Shown piece by piece: positions 36,401-44,729 of a stretch of 64,000 nt of DNA; position 1 is the stretch's first letter; every line of letters begins with the position of its first letter. This stretch comes from Bacteroidota bacterium. Lineage in GTDB: Bacteria > Bacteroidota > Bacteroidia > Bacteroidales > P3. The notes beneath the pieces are model-generated. The model saw only the letters and a program-made list of their open reading frames with translations, was not told the origin of the DNA and did no database searches. The translations under genes and the position numbers were made by a program. The stretch lies in NCBI GenBank assembly GCA_017860275.1, contig JAFNAQ010000005.1:1-64000 (forward strand), given 5' to 3'.

Positions 36401-37949
36401 TGACAATTGCCGTTTTTCTATATGCTTCATAAGAAATAAAACCATTAATAGCTAGCTTCATTAAAAGAACCTCTGCTTGTGTTTCATCCACACCCAAATC
36501 TCTTGCAAATTCTTTTACAGGAATAATCTGTTTCTTATATTTATCAGCAAATGCCTTAACTCTATATAGAGGATTGACTTCATCTATTCCTTGAAGTTTT
36601 TCCCATTTAGCAAGAGTATAATAGTTATTAGATTCGAATGAAGCAAATGAAGCTGCATTTGATGGACTCTTTATTGAACCAAACTCAAATATTGTAGTAT
36701 TCATATTTGCATAAACAGCCTCTGTGTAAATATCGATAGAATGATAAGAATCAACCCAAGGACTACCAGAAATACCCTCCTTATTATTAATACACGCAAT
36801 CTCACGAGTCGATTTATTATACTTCATCAAAATACCTGGGTGATAAATTGAATCTGTGTTGATATAATATGTCACTTGGCAATCCAATGTTGAAATACCA
36901 TCACGAGAAAAAGGATGAACTATAGCCTTTGCCTTACAGAATACCTTTCCTTCTCTCTTGAAAACAAGCTGGGCAGGTTCAATTGCATTACCAGTTCCTA
37001 AAAATTTACCTCCCTGTTGAGTAAATCCTCCAACATAGTCTACATCTGGAAAAATATTTTTAATTATCTCTTCTCTTTTATAAGAATAGAAACGAGGGAA
37101 GGTTGGATTACCCACCTTATCAGAACATTGATCTTCTAAGCTACCAACAAGTTTATGTTGAAAATACTCCTTATTTGTAAACTCAACACTATCGGCAACA
37201 ATTGCAGCTCGCTTTAGCGAAACGGTATACTTTTTTAAATCGGCATAAACCATATCACTCTTTAATTCAGCCCTTGTCCAATCAATTTTACCACCATAAC
37301 CTTCAAAAATTTGATCCACAATATAGAATCTACCCTTTGTTTTGTATATTGTATTAAAATCCTTTGGTGAGGAATAAGTTAAATCTACAGATGCAAACTC
37401 AGCATAAGCACCTCTTGCGGTATCAATTCTAATATTATAAGCTCCATTCTTAAATGTCCAATTTACGGTATTTGAAGAATATAAAGAATTTGTTTTAACA
37501 AGGTTCAAGGAAGAACTAATGGCATTATTGAAACCTCCTATTGTTGAATTCTCTAACACCCATTGCATACCTTTAAACCATTGATTAAAACTCTCCTTAG
37601 ACTGATTATACTTTGCAAAATAAACCTGAGTCTCAATAAAATCAAAGAAACCTGGAAGTGGTCTAACTCTTTTCTTTAGCATTTTGTTCGAAAGAGCTAT
37701 CACATCATTTTTCTGTTGAGTTGGAAGAGTATTCCAAACCTCATTATATTTCAAGAGAAGTTGCTCATATTCTTTTTGAGACTCCTTCTTCATATTTACA
37801 TCACTCTTATAAAACTCGCTTAGTTCCGTAATATATGTATCTGAATTTCCAGAAAACTCTGTAAAACGTCCTTGAGCCTTTAGCCCTAAAAGAGAAGAGA
37901 TTGCAATCAAAAAAACTGCAATAAGTATAATCTTTCTATTTTTTTTCAT
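33426..37949 (-). CDS. Large exported protein of unknown function, 1507 residues
   Basis: A very large protein with a signal peptide (1-25, ISSLLGLKAQ). The N-terminal 100 residues are helical, and the rest is mostly beta-rich with repeating patterns of the form D.....V.F......Y. A short helix-rich segment (about 480-540) interrupts it. The C-terminus is charged (SEETEGQTEEKSE) with no type IX sorting domain and no lipobox. It is tightly packed between prmA and plsY (gaps of 2 and 13 bases), which suggests an envelope housekeeping role in Bacteroidales. I recognise no named domain, and a LptD/AsmA-like role is only a thought from the beta-rich look. Confidence 0.7.
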   Translation of the reverse strand: MKKNRKIILIAVFLIAISSLLGLKAQGRFTEFSGNSDTYITELSEFYKSDVNMKKESQKEYEQLLLKYNEVWNTLPTQQKNDVIALSNKMLKKRVRPLPGFFDFIETQVYFAKYNQSKESFNQWFKGMQWVLENSTIGGFNNAISSSLNLVKTNSLYSSNTVNWTFKNGAYNIRIDTARGAYAEFASVDLTYSSPKDFNTIYKTKGRFYIVDQIFEGYGGKIDWTRAELKSDMVYADLKKYTVSLKRAAIVADSVEFTNKEYFQHKLVGSLEDQCSDKVGNPTFPRFYSYKREEIIKNIFPDVDYVGGFTQQGGKFLGTGNAIEPAQLVFKREGKVFCKAKAIVHPFSRDGISTLDCQVTYYINTDSIYHPGILMKYNKSTREIACINNKEGISGSPWVDSYHSIDIYTEAVYANMNTTIFEFGSIKSPSNAASFASFESNNYYTLAKWEKLQGIDEVNPLYRVKAFADKYKKQIIPVKEFARDLGVDETQAEVLLMKLAINGFISYEAYRKTAIVKPKLYDYIKANTKRQDYDNIRLVSSVKGSINATIDTKDMNLKMNGIERFALSEKHFVNIAPTKGEILMKKNRSFAFNGRLMAGRVDLGGRDCFFDYENFKLTLPSIDSLSFYVPLFNDTTKITKIQTPIHNLKVEILIDAPNNKSSIKDVPGYPILASLNDSYVYYDYPKIQSGVYSRNKFYYQVKPFKLTSLMTFKTDSVRFYGSLKSSGIFPDINEPLKVMGDYSLGFITNTPNDGYPTYGGKGKYYNRIDLSLQGLLGAGYLEYIASRSDSKMFIFMPDSMVATTDKFICTTTPTTGAEFPEVNVSKTLEKWYPYQDFMNVQQKAEPFMMYGGEALHSGLLTVSPSGLRGNGTNKAGEMIVQSENIKYKQMNFTADTANFTLNTLNGNDIAFKANEVKASVDFISRKGDFVTHGGLKLCELTYLQYNCYVDKYSWGIDTKELTFMNSSSLQSGDLAQKELRPLLEIEQPGVKLTSTNPLQKQLSFNSVKPKLDLKTNMLTAQEVFIIKSADAAIKPMDSKVVIRPGAQMDTIENAKILFDGDSKIHDIYDSRIAIFSSEFYSANGYIDYVDEDKKKQKIFLKDIHPESKISKAIGSIEKDYPLALSSNFNFYGNVTVNAKDTNYMFDGGVQLTHNCYENLAWLKFNSKLDPKEIFIPINESSVSVDNERITASLLFNPKNLEPKSAFLTNDIASDNAFVSLKGFLTYDKSSNEYRIASREKLEDMKDALGDYIALNKTSCDAKAQGILNIGFNNQGVVQMSNYGEVKVNNTSLTAQLNMSFGIKFPFSQKALDFMGVEFYEDMNLSTLVLEETKYQDQLVALHGKKGQELYDDLLVTGEWKTIPSEMDYTLYFSNVNLQWDPALRSYVSYGDVELGIVGKYQPNKKVRAKIELIKTALTSEIRIYLEQNINSWYFFTYNGAAISAISSNEIFNDYIKEVPNKEREFKGKDGKMFTYRLATPNEKRNFIKKLQQIGSEETEGQTEEKSE

Positions 37950-37951
37950 AA

Positions 37952-38788
37952 TTAGTTTTTAACCAATCTTAATGCTGCCCAATTTTCTTTAGTAAGTTGT
38001 TTCTCCAATACAAAACCATATTTTTTAACCTCATTTACAAGAATATCCACATCCGGAGTATAGAACCCTGAAAGGAATAATACCCCCGAAGGCTTTATAT
38101 GAGAGGAATATTTCTCCATATCTTGTAGAAGAATATTACGATTTATATTAGCAATGAATACATCATAATTTCTATCAAGAGTATTAGCATCTCCAAGTTT
38201 AACTACAACATCTACATTATTTCTCTCTACATTCTCAAGAGCATTTTCATAAGCCCAACTATCATTATCAATAGCTTCAACATAGTTAGCCTCTTTAAGC
38301 TTTGCCAAAATAGCCAACACACCAGTACCAGACCCCATATCCATTACATCCTTTCCCTTAACATCCTCATTTTTTAAAAATTGTAGTATTTGATATGTTG
38401 TTGGATGATGAGCTGTTCCAAAAGACATCTTTGGAGATATCTCTATATTAAAAGGAACATTCTCCATAGGCTCATGAAAAGGAGCATGAACGTAGCAATA
38501 ATCATCGATCAAAACAGCAGGATAAGCCTTCTCCCATTCCTCGTTCCAGTTTTGCTCTTCAATAATGATAGCCTCAGTAGAGATAGTAATATTAGGGTTA
38601 TTATCAATAAAATTAATAACAACGTCCTTAATTTTCATCTCATCATAAAGGTCTTCTTGACAATAAGCTAAGAAACCATCTTCAGTATCTTGAAAACTCT
38701 CAAAACCAATATCACATAAATCAGATTGAAGGATTTCATTCAATCCTTCAATCTCACTAAGTATAAATCTTACTTCAAAATATCTCAT
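37952..38788 (-). CDS. prmA: Ribosomal protein L11 methyltransferase
   Basis: PrmA trimethylates ribosomal protein L11. At 278 residues the length fits the family. The N-terminal substrate domain includes EEQNWNEEWEKAYPAVLIDD, followed by SPKMSFGTAHHPTT and the SAM motif VMDMGSGTGVLAILA, then NINRNILLQDM. It shares one base with the upstream tpiA gene end (38788), so the two are coupled. Confidence 0.94.
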   Translation of the reverse strand: MRYFEVRFILSEIEGLNEILQSDLCDIGFESFQDTEDGFLAYCQEDLYDEMKIKDVVINFIDNNPNITISTEAIIIEEQNWNEEWEKAYPAVLIDDYCYVHAPFHEPMENVPFNIEISPKMSFGTAHHPTTYQILQFLKNEDVKGKDVMDMGSGTGVLAILAKLKEANYVEAIDNDSWAYENALENVERNNVDVVVKLGDANTLDRNYDVFIANINRNILLQDMEKYSSHIKPSGVLFLSGFYTPDVDILVNEVKKYGFVLEKQLTKENWAALRLVKN

Positions 38789-39549
38789 TATAGTGCTTTT
38801 ACAATTTCCACAAAGTCGTCTGCCTTCAATGAAGCACCCCCTATCAAACCTCCATCAATATCTGGATTTGAGAATAGCTCCTTAGCATTCTTAGCATTGC
38901 AAGAACCACCATAAAGAATAGATAACAAATCAGCTCTTTTTTCTCCGAATCTTTCTTTTACTAAAGAACGAATAAAAGCATGCATCTCTTGAGCTTGCTC
39001 ACTTGTTGCTGTTACTCCTGTGCCTATTGCCCAAACAGGTTCGTAAGCAATAATAACTGTCGAGGCATCAATGTCAGATAAATGAAATATTGTTTCCTCT
39101 AATTGTTTTCTAACAACATCAAAATACTTTCCACTTTCTCTCTCTTGAAGGTCTTCTCCAACGCAAAGAATAATATTAAACTCACTTGCAGAAAGTTTTT
39201 GTATTTTTTCTAAGATAATTTGATTAGTCTCTCCAAAGTATTTTCTTCTCTCAGAATGTCCAACAATACAATATTCAACACCCATTGAATCGAGCATAGA
39301 AGCAGACACCTCACCAGTATAAGCTCCATTATCAAAACCGGAAACATTTTGAGCACCACATTGAATACATGTATCAGAAAGACTATCCGTTACAAGTTCA
39401 AGATAAGGAAATGGAGGACAAATGACCACACAGACCTCGTCTCCAAGACTATCCATATCAAGTTTTTCAACTATTTCATTTACTAAATCATCAGCCTCGC
39501 TGAACGATAGATTCATTTTCCAGTTTCCTGCAACAATTTTTGATCTCAT
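38788..39549 (-). CDS. tpiA: Triosephosphate isomerase
   Basis: A glycolytic enzyme that interconverts glyceraldehyde-3-phosphate and dihydroxyacetone phosphate. The 253-residue protein has GNWKMN (Asn11, Lys13 region), the active His in VGHSERR, the catalytic Glu in IIAYEPVWAIGTG and the GGSCNAKNAKELF and GGLIGGASL phosphate loops. It belongs to the DUF1599-BT_3928-permease-tpiA-prmA run. Confidence 0.96.
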   Translation of the reverse strand: MRSKIVAGNWKMNLSFSEADDLVNEIVEKLDMDSLGDEVCVVICPPFPYLELVTDSLSDTCIQCGAQNVSGFDNGAYTGEVSASMLDSMGVEYCIVGHSERRKYFGETNQIILEKIQKLSASEFNIILCVGEDLQERESGKYFDVVRKQLEETIFHLSDIDASTVIIAYEPVWAIGTGVTATSEQAQEMHAFIRSLVKERFGEKRADLLSILYGGSCNAKNAKELFSNPDIDGGLIGGASLKADDFVEIVKAL

Positions 39550-39561
39550 AATTTTTTATTT

Positions 39562-40641
39562 TTATTTATCAATTCGAACCCTTGGATCGAGTACACCATA
39601 AAGTATATCTACTATAATATTAACCAAAACCAAGAGTACACATATTATTAATAATGCTCCCATAACTACAGGGAAATCGTATTTTTCTAAACCATCAACA
39701 ATCACAACACCTACACCCTTCCAATCAAAAATATATTCAACAAATACAGCTCCTGCCAATAGAGAAGCAAACCAACCACTAACAGCAGTAACAACAGAGT
39801 TCATAGAATTCTTTAGAGCATGACGCCTAATTACCTGAATATAACTTAATCCCTTGGCCCTTGCAGTACGAATATAATCTTGAGAAAGAACCTCTAGCAT
39901 AGCGGCTTTTGTCAATTCCGAAACCACAGCCAAAGGTCTAATGCCTAAGGTAAAAGCAGGAAGAATAATATTTTTAAGACTAATATATTCACCATTACCC
40001 ATATCATCCACAGAATAAAGAGAACCAAACATAGAAAGATGAGTATAGTCGGAAAGTACAAATGCAAAAAGCCAAGCAAAGACAATAGCGGCAAAGAAAG
40101 AAGGAAGACTCATACCAATAACGGTGATAAGAAGATTAGCCTTATCGAACCAAGAACCATTCCATATTGCAGAAAGACTCCCAAGAATAACCCCTATTAC
40201 CATAGCAAAACCCATACTCACAACAGCTAGGATTATTGTATTTGGAAAAGCCTCAGCAAGAATATCCGTAACCTGACGTTTCGACTGATAAGAACGCCTT
40301 AAATATGGTTGCTTAAGCACAAGAACATTTTCTTTACCACCAATCAAAGTAACGTAAGAATACTTTGTTGAATCGAGATATAAGCCCGAATTATTATTTT
40401 TCTTATGAAAAGAAATCGGAGAAAGGTCGTTTAAATAATAGCCATACTGAGTAATAAGTGGTTTATCAAGACCAAGGTCTCTCTTAATTATCTCCACACT
40501 TTCTTTGTCAGCCCTTTGCCCAAGCATCATCTGGGCAGGGTCTCCAGGCAATACATTGAAAAGAAAGAACACAAGAGTTATTACACCCAAGAGCACAAGA
40601 AATCCATAGCCAATTCTTTTCAATATAAAATTAAGCATCAA
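39562..40641 (-). CDS. ABC transporter permease, DppB/OppB type
   Basis: A 359-residue inner-membrane permease. It starts like DppB (LGVITLVFFLFNVLPGDPAQMMLGQ) and carries the EAA loop DYIRTARAKGLSYIQVIRRHALKNSMN plus DPRVR near the end. Residues about 75-115 form a longer periplasmic insert than usual. No second permease, ATPase or binding-protein gene is adjacent, so its partners must lie elsewhere. Peptide or nickel-type substrates are possible. Confidence 0.88.
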   Translation of the reverse strand: MMLNFILKRIGYGFLVLLGVITLVFFLFNVLPGDPAQMMLGQRADKESVEIIKRDLGLDKPLITQYGYYLNDLSPISFHKKNNNSGLYLDSTKYSYVTLIGGKENVLVLKQPYLRRSYQSKRQVTDILAEAFPNTIILAVVSMGFAMVIGVILGSLSAIWNGSWFDKANLLITVIGMSLPSFFAAIVFAWLFAFVLSDYTHLSMFGSLYSVDDMGNGEYISLKNIILPAFTLGIRPLAVVSELTKAAMLEVLSQDYIRTARAKGLSYIQVIRRHALKNSMNSVVTAVSGWFASLLAGAVFVEYIFDWKGVGVVIVDGLEKYDFPVVMGALLIICVLLVLVNIIVDILYGVLDPRVRIDK

Positions 40642-40646
40642 TACCT

Positions 40647-41789
40647 TTATTTTTTATCTAATTCAGGAAGATATCTCCAAGACCATTTTTCCAGCACTAC
40701 TCCATCACACATCATTACCACACCAGGACAAGAACGAATCATTGTCTTAAGAGCCTTATCGTCAGAGGAGTATAATGTTGCGGTCTTTAGAGAGTGTTTT
40801 TGTTTCCAAGCCTCCCATTTACTCTGAGCGCTAGAAGTAAGTACAACATATTTATAATTTCCATTAGCTAGTCTAGCCTTAAACTCCTTAACCCTTTTCA
40901 TTGAACGATTGCTAGCCTTGTCAAGGTCTACAACAACAAGCATAAATAAAGTATCCTTTTGTGATAGAATTTCTAGAGCCTCATCCTTAGTTGAACCAAA
41001 ACCTTGCATAGAAAAACCATCGGCATTAATCTTATTAGAATTAATCACTCTTGAATTAACAAAAGTCCAATTAGTAGCAAAAGCAGTATCTTGTTCATAT
41101 GCCTTCATAAGCTCGTCCATATCAAACTCCTTAACCTCACCAGTTGAATTATTCTTATATTCAGCATAGGAAATTGGAGGTTTTTGATCCTCAATTCTTG
41201 GAGCAATACGATTACCCTCCTTCCATGGACGGAAATCAATCAAAGGTTCATAAACAGCATTGAATGTAGAGAAACAAAGTACAAGGACAATCACAACCAT
41301 TTTATAGGTATCGGAATAAAGTAACTCTAAACGATTTCGTCTTTCTTTATTACTAAGAATCAAAACAACAAGCAAAAGACCGTCCAAAATAATATTCTTC
41401 CAAAATGTTTCCCAATTAGTAAGCTTTATTGCATCTCCAAAACATCCACAATCAGAAACCTTATTAGTCATTGCATCAAGAAAAGTAAGAATGGTAAAGA
41501 AAACCATCATAGTAACTGTAATCCAGTTAACCCAAGTCTTGAAAACAAAGCTAACAAGCATAATACCTATAATGAACTCAAGCGAACAAAGTGCAATAGA
41601 GATTACTAAAGGAACCCAATCTCCAATATCCAATAAGAAATTAAACCCAAAAACATTAAGGTATTCCTCAATCTTGAAAGCAGTACCATAAGGGTCAACA
41701 GACTTAACAAACCCACTAAAGATAAATGTAAGCCCAATAATAACCCTAAAAACTATCTCAAAACATCTTTTTACTTTTACACTATCCAT
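40647..41789 (-). CDS. DoxX/MauE-like membrane protein (BT_3928 family)
   Basis: A 380-residue protein. The N-terminal part (about 1-195) has membrane helices and the MauE/DoxX motif FRVIIGLTFIFSGFVKSVDPYGTAFKIEEYL together with DCGCFGDAIKL. The C-terminal part (about 235-380) looks like a periplasmic thioredoxin-like domain but with RSCPG in place of a CxxC pair. This corresponds to the Bacteroidota BT_3928 family, found next to tpiA and DUF1599 genes as here. Its function is not known. Confidence 0.8.
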   Translation of the reverse strand: MDSVKVKRCFEIVFRVIIGLTFIFSGFVKSVDPYGTAFKIEEYLNVFGFNFLLDIGDWVPLVISIALCSLEFIIGIMLVSFVFKTWVNWITVTMMVFFTILTFLDAMTNKVSDCGCFGDAIKLTNWETFWKNIILDGLLLVVLILSNKERRNRLELLYSDTYKMVVIVLVLCFSTFNAVYEPLIDFRPWKEGNRIAPRIEDQKPPISYAEYKNNSTGEVKEFDMDELMKAYEQDTAFATNWTFVNSRVINSNKINADGFSMQGFGSTKDEALEILSQKDTLFMLVVVDLDKASNRSMKRVKEFKARLANGNYKYVVLTSSAQSKWEAWKQKHSLKTATLYSSDDKALKTMIRSCPGVVMMCDGVVLEKWSWRYLPELDKK

Positions 41790-41801
41790 AAATATCTATT
41801 C

Positions 41802-42341
41802 TTAATTTTTTAATTTAATACTTGCAAACACAGCATAGTTAATAATATCATTGTAATTTGCATCCACTCCCTCGCTAACCAATACCTCACCCAAATTATC
41901 CTCAATCTGCTTAAGACGCATAATCTTCACAAGTATTAGATCAACAATAGAAGAAACTCTCATATTCCTCCAAGCCTCACCATAGTCATGGTTCTTATCC
42001 ATCATAAGTCTTTTGGCATTAAGTGCATGCTTATCGTAGAGTTCGAGGACTAAATTAACATCAGTATCCTCTCTAGATGAGATAACACCCATCTCAAGTT
42101 GAATAAGAGCAATGATAGAATAATTGATAATTCCAATAAGTTCCGAAGCAATGCCCTCATCCACCTTCATAACACCCGATTCTTGTATAGAACGTATTCT
42201 ATTCGCTTTTATGTATATTTGATCTGTTAAAGATGGCAGTCTAAGAATTCTCCATGAAGCACCATAATCCTTTAGTTTTGCAGAAAATAAATCCCTACAA
42301 CCACTAATAACTACATCATACTCTTTGCTCGTATTATTCAT
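41802..42341 (-). CDS. DUF1599 protein (duplicated domain)
   Basis: A 179-residue cytoplasmic protein made of two copies of the DUF1599 unit (about 10-85 and 95-175), each with KDYG/HDYG followed by WR..R and a conserved IINY motif (IGIINYSIIALI and DIINYAVFASI). The family is also called nucleotide-modification-associated domain 1, but in Bacteroidota it sits in this housekeeping block. The true function is unclear. It is divergent from folP. Confidence 0.85.
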   Translation of the reverse strand: MNNTSKEYDVVISGCRDLFSAKLKDYGASWRILRLPSLTDQIYIKANRIRSIQESGVMKVDEGIASELIGIINYSIIALIQLEMGVISSREDTDVNLVLELYDKHALNAKRLMMDKNHDYGEAWRNMRVSSIVDLILVKIMRLKQIEDNLGEVLVSEGVDANYNDIINYAVFASIKLKN

Positions 42342-42356
42342 TTTTATCTATCTTTG
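42324..42356 (+). promoter_or_regulatory. Textbook Bacteroidota promoter of folP
   Basis: TTTG at 42324-42327 is followed after 21 bases by TATCTTTG at 42349-42356. The -7 box contains the TTG at 42354 that would open the longest frame, so translation must begin downstream, at 42408. Confidence 0.75.
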
Positions 42357-42407
42357 CAATTAATATTTCAAACGATAAAATTACAAAGAAAAGTTCAAAC
42401 ATTCTAT

Positions 42408-43256
42408 ATGAAAACCACACTAAATTTACAAGGCAGATTAGTATCCATAGATAAGCCATTGATAATGGGAATATTAAACTTAACCGATGACTCATTTTAC
42501 GATGGAGGAAAATACAATACTATAGACTCAGCAATAATAAGAGCGGAGGAAATACTTGAAGAAGGCGGCGACATAATAGATATTGGAGCTTGTTCCACTC
42601 GCCCAGGAGCAATATTAGTACCTAAAGAAGAAGAAATAGAAAGGATAATACCAGTACTAAGAGAGATAAGAAAACGCTTCCCCAATGCAATAATTTCGAT
42701 AGATACTGTTTGGGCAGAAGTAGTGAAGCAAACAATCGACAACGGAGCAAACATAATCAATGACATAAGTGGAGGTCAGTTTGACCAAGAACTCTTCAAA
42801 CAAGTAGCCCTAAGCAAAGCACCTTATGTGTTAATGCATACCCCTTCAACTCCCGACATAATGCAGAAAAATACCACTTACGAAAATCTATACTTAGATA
42901 TTTGTAAATATTTCTCACAAAAAATAAACCTTCTAAAACAAGAGGGAGTAATGGATATAATCCTCGACTTAGGCTTTGGCTTTGGAAAAACAATTGAGCA
43001 GAACTACGAGCTAATGAGAAGAATGGATGAATTCATGGTTTTTGAGATGCCTATACTTACAGGAATATCACGCAAATCAATGATATATAAAGCCCTAAAA
43101 ATCACAGTAGAAGAATCACTCAACTCAACGACAGCTTTAAATACAATAGCTCTAGAGAAAGGCACAAAAATCCTGAGAGTCCACGACGTAAAAGAAGCAG
43201 TACAAACAAGAGATATAATAGAATTAGTAAAAGGAAATATCCAAACTAAGATATAA
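42408..43256 (+). CDS. folP: Dihydropteroate synthase
   Basis: The folate-pathway enzyme that joins p-aminobenzoate to dihydropterin pyrophosphate. Motifs are GILNLTDDSFYDGGKY, DIGACSTRPGA, NDISGG, LDLGFGFGKT and ISRKSMI. The ATG at 42408 gives 282 residues beginning MKTTLNLQGR; the open frame extends to a TTG at 42354, but that overlaps the promoter. It is two genes before cdaA, with a reversed small gene between. Confidence 0.94.
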   Translation: MKTTLNLQGRLVSIDKPLIMGILNLTDDSFYDGGKYNTIDSAIIRAEEILEEGGDIIDIGACSTRPGAILVPKEEEIERIIPVLREIRKRFPNAIISIDTVWAEVVKQTIDNGANIINDISGGQFDQELFKQVALSKAPYVLMHTPSTPDIMQKNTTYENLYLDICKYFSQKINLLKQEGVMDIILDLGFGFGKTIEQNYELMRRMDEFMVFEMPILTGISRKSMIYKALKITVEESLNSTTALNTIALEKGTKILRVHDVKEAVQTRDIIELVKGNIQTKI

Positions 43257-43262
43257 AAAAAA

Positions 43263-43667
43263 CTAATCCTCTTTATCTTTTACCACATAACCAATACCCC
43301 AAGTGGTATGACTATACTCTTTTCTAAAATCACCCAATTCCCAAATAGTAGTCTCACCCTTCTCATTCTTTTCAACAATCTTCTTACTGATATATTCAAA
43401 AAATCGTGTACCCTTATTGGTTTTAGAGCGAACCTTTGCCTCAAGCATCTCTGGAGATGTTGCCTTTAATAATTTAATTAATTTTGGGGTAGGAATAAAA
43501 TTAGAAGTAATATTAAAATCATATTCTGCCTCATCATCCTTTTTAAAAATATCAGGTTTCTTTTGACATTGTTTTTCAAGCTTTAGAATTGCATCCTCAG
43601 CCGAAGTTGCTTTAACTTCAACAATCTTTCTTGTAACCTTCTCCACCTCTACTCTGTAAGTCTTCAT
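43263..43667 (-). CDS. Small protein with DpnD-like N-terminus
   Basis: A 134-residue cytoplasmic protein. The first 30 residues (TYRVEVEKVTRKIVEVKATSAEDAILKLE) resemble the short beta domain of DpnD/PcfM proteins; the rest (about 50-134) shows no known family and is rich in Lys and Glu. It is convergent with folP, only 6 bases away, and divergent from cdaA. Function unknown. Confidence 0.6.
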   Translation of the reverse strand: MKTYRVEVEKVTRKIVEVKATSAEDAILKLEKQCQKKPDIFKKDDEAEYDFNITSNFIPTPKLIKLLKATSPEMLEAKVRSKTNKGTRFFEYISKKIVEKNEKGETTIWELGDFRKEYSHTTWGIGYVVKDKED

Positions 43668-43845
43668 TTGAATAATTTTTTAGTATGAATTATTTATTAA
43701 AATATAATTTATCAATAACTTAACCTATAACAAACAAAGGAAACATTTGTTTTATAGCAATTTACTTTGTCTACTCAGAAATGCAAAAATAATAAATATT
43801 AAGATACAAAACTAATCTACAAATAAACAACTAAACATTTTTTTG

Positions 43846-43853
43846 TACTTTTG
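43846..43853 (+). promoter_or_regulatory. -7 box of cdaA
   Basis: TACTTTTG matches TAnnTTTG and lies 19 bases before the cdaA ATG. No TTTG -33 box is clear. Confidence 0.45.
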
Positions 43854-43872
43854 TAAATAAATTCAGAACACC

Positions 43873-44664
43873 ATGATTTCACTATTTATTGATGGCTTAC
43901 CTAATCTAAGAATAATTGATGCATTAGATATCATACTTTCGGCCTTATTATTTTATTCAATCTATAAACTAATCAGAGGAACAAATGCCATAAGTATATT
44001 TGTAGGCTTCTTTGTTGTATACTTAATTTGGAAGATAGTCAATATCTTAGAAATGCGACTACTCTCCGAAATAATTGGACAATTTATAAGCGTAGGAGTA
44101 ATAGCACTAATAGTAATATTCCAACCAGAGATACGTCGTTTCTTATTACTATTAGGAACAAAGAGCATGAATAACTCAAAGAAAAGGAGATTTTTGTGGT
44201 GGCGAATGGATTCCGAAGAAAAGAAAAATTTCAACTCCACGGCAATTGTTCAAGCCTATCAGCATATGTCAATGCAAAAGATTGGAGCATTAATAGTAAT
44301 TGCCAAGCATAATGAACTAGATACAATAGTACACTCAGGAGAGGTAATAAACTGCGATATAAACTCACAACTAATAGAGACGGTATTCTTTAAAAACACC
44401 CCATTGCACGATGGAGCAATGATAATAAAAGGCAATACAATAATAGCGGCACGTTGCATCTTGCCAGTATCCTCTAATAGAGAAATCCCAGCTAACTTTG
44501 GTCTAAGACACCGTTCAGCGATAGGGATAACCGAACAAACCGATGCCATAGCAATAATAGTATCGGAACAAACAGGACATATCTCCGCAGTAAAAGAAGG
44601 AGTATTAGAAGAAAACATCTCCCCAACCCGCCTACAAGAATTCCTCGACCAAGAACTAAACTAA
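43873..44664 (+). CDS. cdaA: Diadenylate cyclase CdaA
   Basis: Makes cyclic di-AMP from two ATP. The 263-residue protein has three N-terminal membrane helices (about 12-95), then a DAC catalytic domain with DGAMIIKG (Asp180) and LRHRSAIGIT (211-220). The folP-cdaA neighbourhood is typical for Bacteroidota. It gives the cell a cyclic-dinucleotide signal distinct from any made by the CD-NTase at 51.4-52.3 kb. Confidence 0.94.
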   Translation: MISLFIDGLPNLRIIDALDIILSALLFYSIYKLIRGTNAISIFVGFFVVYLIWKIVNILEMRLLSEIIGQFISVGVIALIVIFQPEIRRFLLLLGTKSMNNSKKRRFLWWRMDSEEKKNFNSTAIVQAYQHMSMQKIGALIVIAKHNELDTIVHSGEVINCDINSQLIETVFFKNTPLHDGAMIIKGNTIIAARCILPVSSNREIPANFGLRHRSAIGITEQTDAIAIIVSEQTGHISAVKEGVLEENISPTRLQEFLDQELN

Positions 44665-44668
44665 GAAT

Positions 44669-44687
44669 TGTCAAGTAATCCTTGACA
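44669..44687. terminator. Hairpin between cdaA and the defence locus
   Basis: TGTCAAG (44669-44675) pairs with CTTGACA (44681-44687) over a 5-base loop. It lacks a clear T-run, so it is only a weak terminator candidate for either convergent unit. Confidence 0.35.
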
Positions 44688-44729
44688 GTTGCTTTGCATG
44701 GCGATGAACGTTTATCTTATTATATTACA

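Noticed and set aside
41802-42341. DUF1599 as a DNA-modification (phage-type) gene
   Set aside because: The 'nucleotide modification' family label fits, but in Bacteroidota it sits in this tpiA/BT_3928/folP housekeeping block.
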